Assembly: GCA_032622095.1 (NCBI GenBank)
Contig: CP136063.1
Location: 183,687,956-183,751,955, forward strand
Length of the DNA: 64,000 nucleotides
Origin: Siphonodentalium dalli
Taxonomy: Eukaryota; Mollusca; Scaphopoda; Gadilida; Siphonodentaliidae
Direction of reading: 5' to 3'
Positions 23,039 through 36,570 of this stretch are shown piece by piece. Position 1 is the stretch's first letter, and each line of letters starts with the position of its first letter. Under the pieces are notes generated by a model. That model was not told where the DNA came from, did no database searches, and was given only the letters and a program-made list of their open reading frames with translations. The position numbers were made by a program, and so were the translations under genes.

Positions 23039-24192
23039 ATAGTTTATATATATCTGTTAATATGGTTATGGCACGATATCTATCCCGGTACTCACATCAA
23101 GTTTGTCATCGGAGAAAGAACTGAACGAAAAGCTGCTGTCCAAATTATCGTCACGCTTTAATCTCTTCTCTAACTGGAAAAACGAAATTGAAGATGTTGT
23201 TACAGGTATACATGTACATATGGCCAATGTGATGTTAACATGTCAGTTTATAACTGAATATGAAAAACCGTTAATCGCATCGTTCTAGGTAATCCGTGTA
23301 TGTTTTTCAGACACATTTGGTGCGCACACTCTAGCTGCATTATATCAGACTGCGACAAACATCGTAACATCTCATATCAGTACAGACCAGAACTTAATAC
23401 GATATACTGATTTATTTTCAAGCAACTGAAAGGAGTTATCCGGCCAGGAAATATGCCGGTCTTAGTCAGGGAATAATAATTACCCCTTATTTTGCTACAA
23501 TGATTATCTACCAATTACGATCTTTGTTTGTGTGTAGCAAGAGGTATGCTAGACGGATTGCAGATTCCACTTCCATCAATGATGTAGATAATTCGTTAAA
23601 CGATCACGCACGTTTACATGTCACAAACCCATGTTTTGTTTCGTTAAATAAAATGATCACATATTGTGTAGAATTGTACTTGAATCTCCAAATCTGACTA
23701 TACCAAAAAGCTATGTATCAAGTCCGAGATGCCTTCTCTGGTAAGGGTTACCAGCATCATGTCGTCTACTTTTGTTGTGACAGAACAGTCTATTACCTGA
23801 ATTGGAAGGCCATAATGTTGTTTTTTCTAATTTCCGGAGTAGATCATCGATATATAACTTATATAGCAGGGCAGGCAAATTATTACCTTGATTTGTTCCA
23901 TGGTGAACAGTGAACCATCTGGATGCGAGATGATCAAATATGACGAAGCATTGTATATTGGTAAGAAGTGAGCGTAGACTTTGCCAAATTATTCCACTGA
24001 TACCTCGTTTATGGAGTTTGTAGAGCAGACTGTTTGTCCAAATGCAATCACATTATTTTTGAGTATCGTGAAGACATGCAAATAACTTACTACCACGGTC
24101 CTTTGTGAAGTTGACATATTCGTGAACGAGGTAAGACATCATCATACAACGACCTCTCTGAAACTCGTGCAGCAGGGACTGACAGCGATTAA
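22999..24192 (-). repeat. Monomer 18 (S', 1194 bp)
   Basis: Short type with ctat at the deletion point (gatatctatcccgg near 23080). RT segment stops in motif A (24053). Confidence 0.9.
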
Positions 24193-25457
24193 ATGAGTAT
24201 ATTGTTTTGTATGCGGGTAAGTATGACTTTTTCAAATTGTTTATATATAGCTGTTAATATGGTTATGGCACGATATTTATCAGTTATCCTTTGCTTTATT
24301 TTCGCCTTTATGAAGTTTGATCATCAAACCTCGTCTGGAGTCCCGGTACTCACATCAAGTTTGTCATCGGAGAAAGAGAAAGAACCGAACGAAAAGCTGC
24401 TGTCCAAATTGTCGTCACGCTTTAATCTCTTCTGTAACTGGAAAAAACGAAATTGAAGGTGTTGTTTCGGGTATACATGTACATATGGCCAATGTGATGT
24501 TAACATGTCAGTATATAACTGAATATGAAAAACCGTTAATCGCATCGTTCTAGGTAACCCGTGTATGTTATTCAGACACATATGGTGCGCACACTCTAGC
24601 TGCATTATATCAGACTGCGTCAAACATCGTAACATCTCAGATCAGTACAGGCCAGAACTTAATACGATATACTGATTTATTTTCAAGCAACTGAAAGGAG
24701 TTATTCGGCCAGGAAATATGCTGGTCTTAGTCAGGGAATAATAATTACCCCTTATTTTGCTACAATGATTATCAATCAAGTTCGATCTTTGTTTGTGTTT
24801 AGCAAGAGGTATGCCAAGACGGATTGCAGATTCCACTTCCACCAATGGTGTAGATAATTCGTTAAACGAGCACGCACGTTTACATGTCACAAACTCATGT
24901 TTTGTTTCGTTAAATAAAATGATCACATATTGTGTAGAATTGTACTTGAATCTCCAAATCTGACTATACCGAAAACATATGTATCAAGTCCGAGATGCCT
25001 TCTCTGGTAAGGGTTACCAGCATCATGTCGTCTACTTGAGTTGTGGCAGAACAGTCTATTCCCTGAATTTGAAGGCCATAATGTTGTTTTTCTAATTTCC
25101 GGAGTAGATCATCGATATATAACTTATATAGCAGGGCAGGCAAATGAGCACCTTGATTTGTTCCATGATGAACAGTGAACCATCTGGGTGTGACATGATT
25201 AAATATGACGAAGCATTGTATATTGGTAAGAAGTGAGCATAGACTTTGCCAAATTATTCCACTGATACCTCGTTTATAGAGTTTGTAGAGCAGACTGTTT
25301 GTCCAGACGCAATCAAATTCTTTTTGGGTATCGAGAAGACATGCAAATAACTTACTACCACGATCCTTTGTGAAGTTGACATATTCGTGAAAGAGGTAAG
25401 ACATCATCATACAACGACCTCTCTGAAGCTCGTGCTGCAGGGACTGACAGCGATTAA
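24193..25457 (-). repeat. Monomer 19 (L, 1265 bp)
   Basis: Long type. First landmark inside the 6169-bp block; open RT segment 24964-25497. Confidence 0.9.
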
Positions 25458-25497
25458 ATGAGTATATTTTGTATGCGGGTAAGTATGACTTTTTCAA
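24964..25497 (-). pseudogene. LINE RT core fragment, 177 codons
   Basis: Open and of consensus type; identical in translation to 21315-21848 and to its block twin at 31133. Confidence 0.83.
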
Positions 25498-26643
25498 ATA
25501 GTTTATATATAGCTGTTAATATGGTTATGGCACGATATCCCGGTACTCACATCAAGTTTGTCATCGGAGAAAGAACTGAACGAAAAGCTGCTGTCCAAAT
25601 TATCGTCACGCTTTAATCTCTTCTCTAACTGGAAAAACGAAATTGAAGATGTTGTTTCAGGTATACATGTACATATGGCCAATCTGATGTTAACATGTCA
25701 GTTTATAACTGAATATGAAAAACCGTTAATCGCATCGTTCTAGGTAATCCGTGTATGTTTTTCAGACACATATGGTGTGCACACTCTAGCTGCATTATAT
25801 CAGACTGCGTCAAACATCGTAACATCTCAGATCAGTACAGGCCAGAACTTAATACGATATACTGATTTATTTTCAAGCAACAGAAAGGAGTTTTTCGGCC
25901 AGGAAATATGCCGGTCTTAGTCAGGGAATAATAATTACCCCTTATTTTGCTACAATGATTATCAAGTACGATCTGTGTTTGTGTTTAGCAAGAGGTATGC
26001 CTAGACGGATTGCAGATTCCACTTCCATCAATGATGTAGAGAATTCGTTAAACGAGCACGCACGTTTAAATGTCACAAACTCATGTTTTGTTTCGTTAAA
26101 TAAAATGATCACATATTGTGTAGAATTGTACTTGAATCTCCAAATCTGACTATACCGAAAACATATGTATCAAGTCCGAGATGCCTTCTCTGGTAAGGGT
26201 TACCAGCATCATGTCGTCTACTTGAGTTGTGGCAGAACAGTCTATTCTCTGAATTTGAAGGCCATAATGTTTTTTTTCTAATTTCCGGAGTAGATCATCG
26301 ATATATAACTTATATAGCAGGGCAGGCAAATTAATACCTTGATTTGTTCCATGGTGAACAGTGAACCATCTGGATGTGAGATGATCAAATATGACGAAGC
26401 ATTGTATATTGGTAAGAAGTGAGCGTAGACTTTGCCAAATTATTCCACTGATACCTCGTTTATGGAGTTTGTAGAGCAGACTGTTTGTCCAAATGCAATC
26501 ACATTATTTTTGAGTATCGTGAAGACATGCAAATAACTTACTACCACGGTCCTTTGTGAAGTTGACATATTCGTGAACGAGGTAAGACATCATCATACAA
26601 CGACCTCTCTGAAACTCGTGCAGCAGGGACTGACAGCGATTAA
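25458..26643 (-). repeat. Monomer 20 (S, 1186 bp)
   Basis: Short type; RT stop in motif A (26504). It has a T8 run (atgttttttttcta) near 26270. Confidence 0.9.
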
Positions 26644-27906
26644 ATGAGAATATTGTTTTGTATGCGGGTAAGTATGACTTTTTCAAATTGTTTATATATA
26701 GCTGTTAATATGGTTATGGCACGATATTTATCAGTTATCCTTTGCTTTATTTTCGCCTTTATGAAGTTTGATCATCAAACCTCGTCTGGAGTCCCGGTAC
26801 TCACATCAAGTTTGTCATCGGAGAAAGAGAAAGAGCCGAACGAAAAGCTGCTGTCCAAATTGTCGTCACGCTTTAATCTCTTCTGTAACTGGAAAAAACG
26901 AAATTGAAGATGTTGTTTCAGGTATACATGTACATATGGCCAATGTGATGTTAACATGTCAGTATATATCTGAATATGAAAAACCGTTAATCGCATCGTT
27001 CTAGGTAACCCGTGTATGTTATTCAGACACATATGATGCGCACACTCTAGCTGCATTATATCAGACTGCGTCAAACATCGTAACATCTCAGATCAGTACA
27101 GGCCAGAACTTAATACGATATACTGATTTATTTTCAAGCAACTGAAATGAGTTATTCGGCCAGGAAATATGCTGGTCTTAGTCAGGGAATAATAATTACC
27201 CCTTATTTTGCTACAATGATTATCAATCAAGTTCGATCTTTGTTTGTGTTTAGCAAGAGGTATGCCAAGACGGATTGCAGATTCCACTTCCATCAATGAT
27301 GTAGATAATTCGTTAAACGAGCACGCACGTTTACATGTCACAAACTCATGTTTTGTTTCGTTAAATAAAATGATCACATATTGTGTAGAATTGTACTTGA
27401 ATCTCCAAATCTGACTATACCGAAAACATATGTATCAAGTCCGAGATGCCTTCTCTGGTAAGGGTTACCAGCATCATGTCGTCTACTTGAGTTGTGGCAG
27501 ACAGTCTATTCCCTGAATTTGAAGGCCATAATGTTGTTTTTCTAATTTCCGGAGTAGATCATCGATATATAACTTATATAGCAGGGCAGGCAAATGAGCA
27601 CCTTGATTTGTTCCATGATGAACAGTGAACCATCTGGGTGTGACATGATTAAATATGACGAAGCATTGTATATTGGTAAGAAGTGAGCATAGACTTTGCC
27701 AAATTATTCCACTGATACCTCGTTTATAGAGTTTGTAGAGCAGACTGTTTGTCCAGACGCAATCAAATTCTTTTTGGGTATCGAGAAGACATGCAAATAA
27801 CTTACTACCACGATCCTTTGTGAAGTTGACATATTCGTGAAAGAGGTAAGACATCATCATACAACGACCTCTCTGAAGCTCGTGCTGCAGGGACTGACAG
27901 CGATTA
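26644..27906 (-). repeat. Monomer 21 (L, 1263 bp)
   Basis: Long type. The RT segment 27483-27860 is frameshifted by a 1-nt deletion (ggcagacagtc) at about 27500. Confidence 0.9.
27483..27860 (-). pseudogene. LINE RT core fragment, frameshifted before motif C
   Basis: Loss of one A at about 27500 (ggcagacagtc) changes frame after QIQGID, so motif C VDD is out of frame. At the other end, the loss of 2 nt in the landmark removes the usual upstream part. Motifs A and B are intact. Confidence 0.82.
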
Positions 27907-29096
27907 AAGAGTATATTTTGTATGCGGGTAAGTATGACTTTTTCAAATAGTTTATATATAGCTGTTAATATGGTTATGGCACGATATCCCGGTACTCACA
28001 TCAAGTTTGTCATCGGAGAAAGAACTGAACGAAAAGCTGCTGTCCAAATTATCGTCACGCTTTAATCTCTTCTCTAACTGGAAAAACGAAATTGAAGATG
28101 TTGTTTCAGGTATACATGTACATATGGCCAATCTGATGTTAACATGTCAGTTTATAACTGAATATGAAAAACCGTTAATCGCATCGTTCTAGGTAATCCG
28201 TGTATGTTTTTCAGACACACATGGTGCGCACACTCTAGCTGCATTATATCAGACTGCGTCAAACATCGTAACATCTCAGATCAGTACAGGCCAGAACTTA
28301 ATACGATATACTGATTTATTTTCAAGCAACTGAAAGGAGTTATTCGGCCAGGAAATATGCCGGTCTTAGTCAGGGAATAATAATTACTCCTTATTTTGCT
28401 ACAATGATATCAATCAAGTTCGATCTTTGTTTGTGTTTAGCAAGAGGTATGCCTAGACGGATTGCAGATTCCACTTCCATCAATGATGTAGAGAATTCGT
28501 TAAACGAGCACGCACGTTTAAATGTCACAAACTCATGTTTTGTTTCGTTAAATAAAATGATCACATATTATGTAGAATTGTACTTGAATCTCCAAATCTG
28601 ACTATACCGAAAACATATGTATCAAGTCCGAGATGCCTTCTCTGGTAAGGGTTACCAGCATCATGTCGTCTACTTGAGTTGTGGCAGAACAGTCTATTCC
28701 CTGAATTTGAAGGCCATAATGTTGTTTTTCTAATTTCCGGAGTAGATCATCGATATATAACTTATATAGCAGGGCAGGCAAATTTAATACCTTGATTTGT
28801 TCCATGGTGAACAGTGAACCATCTGGATGTGAGATGATCAAATATGACGAAGCATTGTATATTGGTAAGAAGTGAGCGTAGACTTTGCCAAATTATTCCA
28901 CTGATACCTCGTTTATGGAGTTTGTAGAGCAGACTGTTTGTCCAAATGCAATCACATTATTTTTGAGTATCGTGAAGACATGCAAATAACTTACTACCAC
29001 GGTCCTTTGTGAAGTTGACATATTCGTGAACGAGGTAAGACATCATCATACAACGACCTCTCTGAAACTCGTGCAGCAGGGACTGACAGCGATTAA
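27907..29096 (-). repeat. Monomer 22 (S, 1190 bp)
   Basis: Short type with a damaged landmark (gattaaagag, 2 nt lost). The RT segment has a 1-nt insertion (aaatttaatacc, about 28783) and the motif A stop. Confidence 0.9.
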
Positions 29097-30361
29097 ATGA
29101 GTATATTGTTTTGTATGCGGGTAAGTATGACTTTTTCAAATTGTTTATATATAGCTGTTAATATGGTTATGGCACGATATTTATCAGTTATCCTTTGCTT
29201 TATTTTCGCCTTTATGAAGTTTGATCATCAAACCTCGTCTGGAGTCCCGGTACTCACATCAACTTTGTCATCGGAGAAAGAGAAAGAACCGAACGAAAAG
29301 CTGCTGTCCAAATTGTCGTCACGCTTTAATCTCTTCTGTAACTGGAAAAAACGAAATTGAAGATGTTGTTTCAGGTATACATGTAAATATGGCCAATGTG
29401 ATGTTAACATGTCAGTATATAACTGAATATGAAAAACCGTTAATCGCATCGTTCTAGGAAACCCGTGTATGTTTTTCAGACACATTTGGTGCGCACACTC
29501 TAGCTGCATTATATCAGACTGCGACAAACATCGTAACATCTCATATCAGTACAGACCAGAACTTAATACGATATACTGATTTATTTTCAAGCAACTGAAA
29601 GGAGTTATCCGGCCAGGAAATATGCCGGTCTTAGTCAGGGAATAATAATTACCCCTTATTTTGCTACAATGATTATCTACCAATTACGATCTTTGTTTGT
29701 GTGTAGCAAGAGGTATGCTAGACGGATTGCAGATTCCACTTCCATCAATGATGTAGATAATTCGTTAAACGATCACGCACGTTTACATGTCACAAACCCA
29801 TGTTTTGTTTCGTTAAATAAAATGATCACATATTGTGTAGAATTGTACTTGAATCTCCAAATCTGACTATACCAAAAAGCTATGTATCAAGTCCGAGATG
29901 CCTTCTCTGGTAAGGGTTACCAGCATCATGTCGTCTACTTTTGTTGTGACAGAACAGTCTATTACCTGAATTGGAAGGCCATAATGTTGTTTTTTCTAAT
30001 TTCCGGAGTAGATCATCGATATATAACTTATATAGCAGGGCAGGCAAATTATTACCTTGATTTGTTCCATGGTGAACAGTGAACCATCTGGATGCGAGAT
30101 GATCAAATATGACGAAGCATTGTATATTGGTAAGAAGTGAGCGTAGACTTTGCCAAATTATTCCACTGATACCTCGTTTATGGAGTTTGTAGAGCAGACT
30201 GTTTGTCCAAATGCAATCACATTATTTTTGAGTATCGTGAAGACATGCAAATAACTTACTACCACGGTCCTTTGTGAAGTTGACATATTCGTGAACGAGG
30301 TAAGACATCATCATACAACGACCTCTCTGAAACTCGTGCAGCAGGGACTGACAGCGATTAA
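29097..30361 (-). repeat. Monomer 23 (L, 1265 bp)
   Basis: Long type containing the joint (about 29463) between the two 6169-bp copies. RT stop at 30222. Confidence 0.9.
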
Positions 30362-31626
30362 ATGAGTATATTGTTTTGTATGCGGGTAAGTATGACTTTT
30401 TCAAATTGTTTATATATAGCTGTTAATATGGTTATGGCACGATATTTATCAGTTATCCTTTGCTTTATTTTCGCCTTTATGAAGTTTGATCATCAAACCT
30501 CGTCTGGAGTCCCGGTACTCACATCAAGTTTGTCATCGGAGAAAGAGAAAGAACCGAACGAAAAGCTGCTGTCCAAATTGTCGTCACGCTTTAATCTCTT
30601 CTGTAACTGGAAAAAACGAAATTGAAGGTGTTGTTTCGGGTATACATGTACATATGGCCAATGTGATGTTAACATGTCAGTATATAACTGAATATGAAAA
30701 ACCGTTAATCGCATCGTTCTAGGTAACCCGTGTATGTTATTCAGACACATATGGTGCGCACACTCTAGCTGCATTATATCAGACTGCGTCAAACATCGTA
30801 ACATCTCAGATCAGTACAGGCCAGAACTTAATACGATATACTGATTTATTTTCAAGCAACTGAAAGGAGTTATTCGGCCAGGAAATATGCTGGTCTTAGT
30901 CAGGGAATAATAATTACCCCTTATTTTGCTACAATGATTATCAATCAAGTTCGATCTTTGTTTGTGTTTAGCAAGAGGTATGCCAAGACGGATTGCAGAT
31001 TCCACTTCCACCAATGGTGTAGATAATTCGTTAAACGAGCACGCACGTTTACATGTCACAAACTCATGTTTTGTTTCGTTAAATAAAATGATCACATATT
31101 GTGTAGAATTGTACTTGAATCTCCAAATCTGACTATACCGAAAACATATGTATCAAGTCCGAGATGCCTTCTCTGGTAAGGGTTACCAGCATCATGTCGT
31201 CTACTTGAGTTGTGGCAGAACAGTCTATTCCCTGAATTTGAAGGCCATAATGTTGTTTTTCTAATTTCCGGAGTAGATCATCGATATATAACTTATATAG
31301 CAGGGCAGGCAAATGAGCACCTTGATTTGTTCCATGATGAACAGTGAACCATCTGGGTGTGACATGATTAAATATGACGAAGCATTGTATATTGGTAAGA
31401 AGTGAGCATAGACTTTGCCAAATTATTCCACTGATACCTCGTTTATAGAGTTTGTAGAGCAGACTGTTTGTCCAGACGCAATCAAATTCTTTTTGGGTAT
31501 CGAGAAGACATGCAAATAACTTACTACCACGATCCTTTGTGAAGTTGACATATTCGTGAAAGAGGTAAGACATCATCATACAACGACCTCTCTGAAGCTC
31601 GTGCTGCAGGGACTGACAGCGATTAA
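30362..31626 (-). repeat. Monomer 24 (L, 1265 bp)
   Basis: Copy of monomer 19 at +6169; open RT segment 31133-31666. Confidence 0.9.
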
Positions 31627-31666
31627 ATGAGTATATTTTGTATGCGGGTAAGTATGACTTTTTCAA
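31133..31666 (-). pseudogene. LINE RT core fragment, 177 codons
   Basis: Twin of 24964-25497 in the second 6169-bp copy. No amino-acid difference seen. Confidence 0.83.
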
Positions 31667-32812
31667 ATAGTTTATATATAGCTGTTAATATGGTTATGGC
31701 ACGATATCCCGGTACTCACATCAAGTTTGTCATCGGAGAAAGAACTGAACGAAAAGCTGCTGTCCAAATTATCGTCACGCTTTAATCTCTTCTCTAACTG
31801 GAAAAACGAAATTGAAGATGTTGTTTCAGGTATACATGTACATATGGCCAATCTGATGTTAACATGTCAGTTTATAACTGAATATGAAAAACCGTTAATC
31901 GCATCGTTCTAGGTAATCCGTGTATGTTTTTCAGACACATATGGTGTGCACACTCTAGCTGCATTATATCAGACTGCGTCAAACATCGTAACATCTCAGA
32001 TCAGTACAGGCCAGAACTTAATACGATATACTGATTTATTTTCAAGCAACAGAAAGGAGTTTTTCGGCCAGGAAATATGCCGGTCTTAGTCAGGGAATAA
32101 TAATTACCCCTTATTTTGCTACAATGATTATCAAGTACGATCTGTGTTTGTGTTTAGCAAGAGGTATGCCTAGACGGATTGCAGATTCCACTTCCATCAA
32201 TGATGTAGAGAATTCGTTAAACGAGCACGCACGTTTAAATGTCACAAACTCATGTTTTGTTTCGTTAAATAAAATGATCACATATTGTGTAGAATTGTAC
32301 TTGAATCTCCAAATCTGACTATACCGAAAACATATGTATCAAGTCCGAGATGCCTTCTCTGGTAAGGGTTACCAGCATCATGTCGTCTACTTGAGTTGTG
32401 GCAGAACAGTCTATTCTCTGAATTTGAAGGCCATAATGTTTTTTTTCTAATTTCCGGAGTAGATCATCGATATATAACTTATATAGCAGGGCAGGCAAAT
32501 TAATACCTTGATTTGTTCCATGGTGAACAGTGAACCATCTGGATGTGAGATGATCAAATATGACGAAGCATTGTATATTGGTAAGAAGTGAGCGTAGACT
32601 TTGCCAAATTATTCCACTGATACCTCGTTTATGGAGTTTGTAGAGCAGACTGTTTGTCCAAATGCAATCACATTATTTTTGAGTATCGTGAAGACATGCA
32701 AATAACTTACTACCACGGTCCTTTGTGAAGTTGACATATTCGTGAACGAGGTAAGACATCATCATACAACGACCTCTCTGAAACTCGTGCAGCAGGGACT
32801 GACAGCGATTAA
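31627..32812 (-). repeat. Monomer 25 (S, 1186 bp)
   Basis: Copy of monomer 20 at +6169; RT stop at 32673. Confidence 0.9.
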
Positions 32813-34075
32813 ATGAGAATATTGTTTTGTATGCGGGTAAGTATGACTTTTTCAAATTGTTTATATATAGCTGTTAATATGGTTATGGCACGATATTTAT
32901 CAGTTATCCTTTGCTTTATTTTCGCCTTTATGAAGTTTGATCATCAAACCTCGTCTGGAGTCCCGGTACTCACATCAAGTTTGTCATCGGAGAAAGAGAA
33001 AGAGCCGAACGAAAAGCTGCTGTCCAAATTGTCGTCACGCTTTAATCTCTTCTGTAACTGGAAAAAACGAAATTGAAGATGTTGTTTCAGGTATACATGT
33101 ACATATGGCCAATGTGATGTTAACATGTCAGTATATAACTGAATATGAAAAACCGTTAATCGCATCGTTCTAGGTAACCCGTGTATGTTATTCAGACACA
33201 TATGGTGCGCACACTCTAGCTGCATTATATCAGACTGCGTCAAACATCGTAACATCTCAGATCAGTACAGGCCAGAACTTAATACGATATACTGATTTAT
33301 TTTCAAGCAACTGAAATGAGTTATTCGGCCAGGAAATATGCTGGTCTTAGTCAGGGAATAATAATTACCCCTTATTTTGCTACAATGATTATCAATCAAG
33401 TTCGATCTTTGTTTGTGTTTAGCAAGAGGTATGCCAAGACGGATTGCAGATTCCACTTCCATCAATGATGTAGATAATTCGTTAAACGAGCACGCACGTT
33501 TACATGTCACAAACTCATGTTTTGTTTCGTTAAATAAAATGATCACATATTGTGTAGAATTGTACTTGAATCTCCAAATCTGACTATACCGAAAACATAT
33601 GTATCAAGTCCGAGATGCCTTCTCTGGTAAGGGTTACCAGCATCATGTCGTCTACTTGAGTTGTGGCAGACAGTCTATTCCCTGAATTTGAAGGCCATAA
33701 TGTTGTTTTTCTAATTTCCGGAGTAGATCATCGATATATAACTTATATAGCAGGGCAGGCAAATGAGCACCTTGATTTGTTCCATGATGAACAGTGAACC
33801 ATCTGGGTGTGACATGATTAAATATGACGAAGCATTGTATATTGGTAAGAAGTGAGCATAGACTTTGCCAAATTATTCCACTGATACCTCGTTTATAGAG
33901 TTTGTAGAGCAGACTGTTTGTCCAGACGCAATCAAATTCTTTTTGGGTATCGAGAAGACATGCAAATAACTTACTACCACGATCCTTTGTGAAGTTGACA
34001 TATTCGTGAAAGAGGTAAGACATCATCATACAACGACCTCTCTGAAGCTCGTGCTGCAGGGACTGACAGCGATTA
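32813..34075 (-). repeat. Monomer 26 (L, 1263 bp)
   Basis: Copy of monomer 21 at +6169, with the same frameshift in RT 33652-34029. Confidence 0.9.
33652..34029 (-). pseudogene. LINE RT core fragment, frameshifted before motif C
   Basis: Carries the same single-base deletion as its twin at 27483, proving the lesion preceded the block duplication. Confidence 0.82.
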
Positions 34076-35265
34076 AAGAGTATATTTTGTATGCGGGTAA
34101 GTATGACTTTTTCAAATAGTTTATATATAGCTGTTAATATGGTTATGGCACGATATCCCGGTACTCACATCAAGTTTGTCATCGGAGAAAGAACTGAACG
34201 AAAAGCTGCTGTCCAAATTATCGTCACGCTTTAATCTCTTCTCTAACTGGAAAAACGAAATTGAAGATGTTGTTTCAGGTATACATGTACATATGGCCAA
34301 TCTGATGTTAACATGTCAGTTTATAACTGAATATGAAAAACCGTTAATCGCATCGTTCTAGGTAATCCGTGTATGTTTTTCAGACACACATGGTGCGCAC
34401 ACTCTAGCTGCATTATATCAGACTGCGTCAAACATCGTAACATATCAGATCAGTACAGGCCAGAACTTAATACGATATACTGATTTATTTTCAAGCAACT
34501 GAAAGGAGTTATTCGGCCAGGAAATATGCCGGTCTTAGTCAGGGAATAATAATTACTCCTTATTTTGCTACAATGATATCAATCAAGTTCGATCTTTGTT
34601 TGTGTTTAGCAAGAGGTATGCCTAGACGGATTGCAGATTCCACTTCCATCAATGATGTAGAGAATTCGTTAAACGAGCACGCACGTTTAAATGTCACAAA
34701 CTCATGTTTTGTTTCGTTAAATAAAATGATCACATATTATGTAGAATTGTACTTGAATCTCCAAATCTGACTATACCGAAAACATATGTATCAAGTCCGA
34801 GATGCCTTCTCTGGTAAGGGTTACCAGCATCATGTCGTCTACTTGAGTTGTGGCAGAACAGTCTATTCCCTGAATTTGAAGGCCATAATGTTGTTTTTCT
34901 AATTTCCGGAGTAGATCATCGATATATAACTTATATAGCAGGGCAGGCAAATTTAATACCTTGATTTGTTCCATGGTGAACAGTGAACCATCTGGATGTG
35001 AGATGATCAAATATGACGAAGCATTGTATATTGGTAAGAAGTGAGCGTAGACTTTGCCAAATTATTCCACTGATACCTCGTTTATGGAGTTTGTAGAGCA
35101 GACTGTTTGTCCAAATGCAATCACATTATTTTTGAGTATCGTGAAGACATGCAAATAACTTACTACCACGGTCCTTTGTGAAGTTGACATATTCGTGAAC
35201 GAGGTAAGACATCATCATACAACGACCTCTCTGAAACTCGTGCAGCAGGGACTGACAGCGATTAA
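34076..35265 (-). repeat. Monomer 27 (S, 1190 bp)
   Basis: Copy of monomer 22 at +6169, with the same damaged landmark. It has a private catatcag variant near 34443. Confidence 0.9.
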
Positions 35266-36530
35266 ATGAGTATATTGTTTTGTATGCGGGTAAGTATGAC
35301 TTTTTCAAATTGTTTATATATAGCTGTTAATATGGTTATGGCACGATATTTATCAGTTATCCTTTGCTTTATTTTCGCCTTTATGAAGTTTGATCATCAA
35401 ACCTCGTCTGGAGTCCCGGTACTCACATCAACTTTGTCATCGGAGAAAGAGAAAGAACCGAACGAAAAGCTGCTGTCCAAATTGTCGTCACGCTTTAATC
35501 TCTTCTGTAACTGGAAAAAACGAAATTGAAGATGTTGTTTCAGGTATACATGTAAATATGGCCAATGTGATGTTAACATGTCAGTATATAACTGAATATG
35601 AAAAACCGTTAATCGCATCGTTCTAGGAAACCCGTGTATGTTATTCAGACACATATGGTGCGCACACTCTAGCTGCATTATATCAGACTGCGTCAAACAT
35701 CGTAACATCTCAGATCAGTACAGGCCAGAACTTAATACGATATACTGATTTATTTTCAAGCAACTGAAAGGAGTTATTCGGCCAGGAAATATGCTGGTCT
35801 TAGTCAGGGAATAATAATTACCCCTTATTTTGCTACAATGATTATCAATCAAGTTCGATCTTTGTTTGTGTTTAGCAAGAGGTATGCCAAGACGGATTGC
35901 ATATTCCACTTCCATCAATGATGTAGATAATTCGTTAAACGAGCACGCACGTTTACATGTCACAAACTCATGTTTTGTTTCGTTAAATAAAATGATCACA
36001 TATTGTGTAGAATTGTACTTGAATCTCCAAATCTGACTATACCGAAAACATATGTATCAAGTCCGAGATGCCTTCTCTGGTAAGGGTTACCAGCATCATG
36101 TCGTCTACTTGAGTTGTGGCAGAACAGTCTATTCTCTGAATTTGAAGGCCATAATGTTGTTTTTCTAATTTCCGGAGTAGATCATCGATATATAACTTAT
36201 ATAGCAGGGCAGGCAAATGAGCACCTTGATTTGTTCCATGATGAACAGTGAACCATCTGGGTGTGACATGATTAAATATGACGAAGCATTGTATATTGGT
36301 AAGAAGTGAGCATAGACTTTGCCAAATTATTCCACTGATACCTCGTTTATAGAGTTTGTAGAGCAGACTGTTTGTCCAGACGCAATCAAATTCTTTTTGG
36401 GTATCGAGAAGACATGCAAATAACTTACTACCACGATCCTTTGTGAAGTTGACATATTCGTGAAAGAGGTAAGACATCATCATACAACGACCTCTCTGAA
36501 GCTCGTGCTGCAGGGACTGACAGCGATTGA
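35266..36530 (-). repeat. Monomer 28 (L, 1265 bp)
   Basis: Long type containing the right edge of the 6169-bp duplication (about 35631). Open RT segment 36037-36570. Confidence 0.9.
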
Positions 36531-36570
36531 ATGAGTATATTTTGTATGCGGGTAAGTATGACTTTTTCAA
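36037..36570 (-). pseudogene. LINE RT core fragment, 177 codons
   Basis: Open, with R in QIQRIDC, a variant shared only with 39682-40215, its partner in the 3645-bp period. Confidence 0.83.

Larger units (their letters stand above)
20046..23080. repeat. L-S-S trimer block, copy 2 (with insertion)
   Basis: Monomers 16-18 repeat 13-15. Similarity ends where monomer 18 shows the S' joint and different downstream variants. Confidence 0.8.
23294..29462. repeat. 6169-bp five-monomer block, copy 1
   Basis: L-S-L-S-L (1265+1186+1263+1190+1265 bp). Shared rare mutations, such as the damaged landmark at 27907 and the 1-nt deletion at 27500, recur at +6169. Confidence 0.93.
29463..35631. repeat. 6169-bp five-monomer block, copy 2
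   Basis: Tandem copy of 23294-29462. I found three differences by eye: the equivalents of 26955, 27023 and 28271. Confidence 0.93.

Noticed and set aside
23713-23913. 66-codon plus-strand frame (also 29882-30082)
   Set aside because: It is antisense to the RT core, opened only by a few substitutions in two block-duplicated units.
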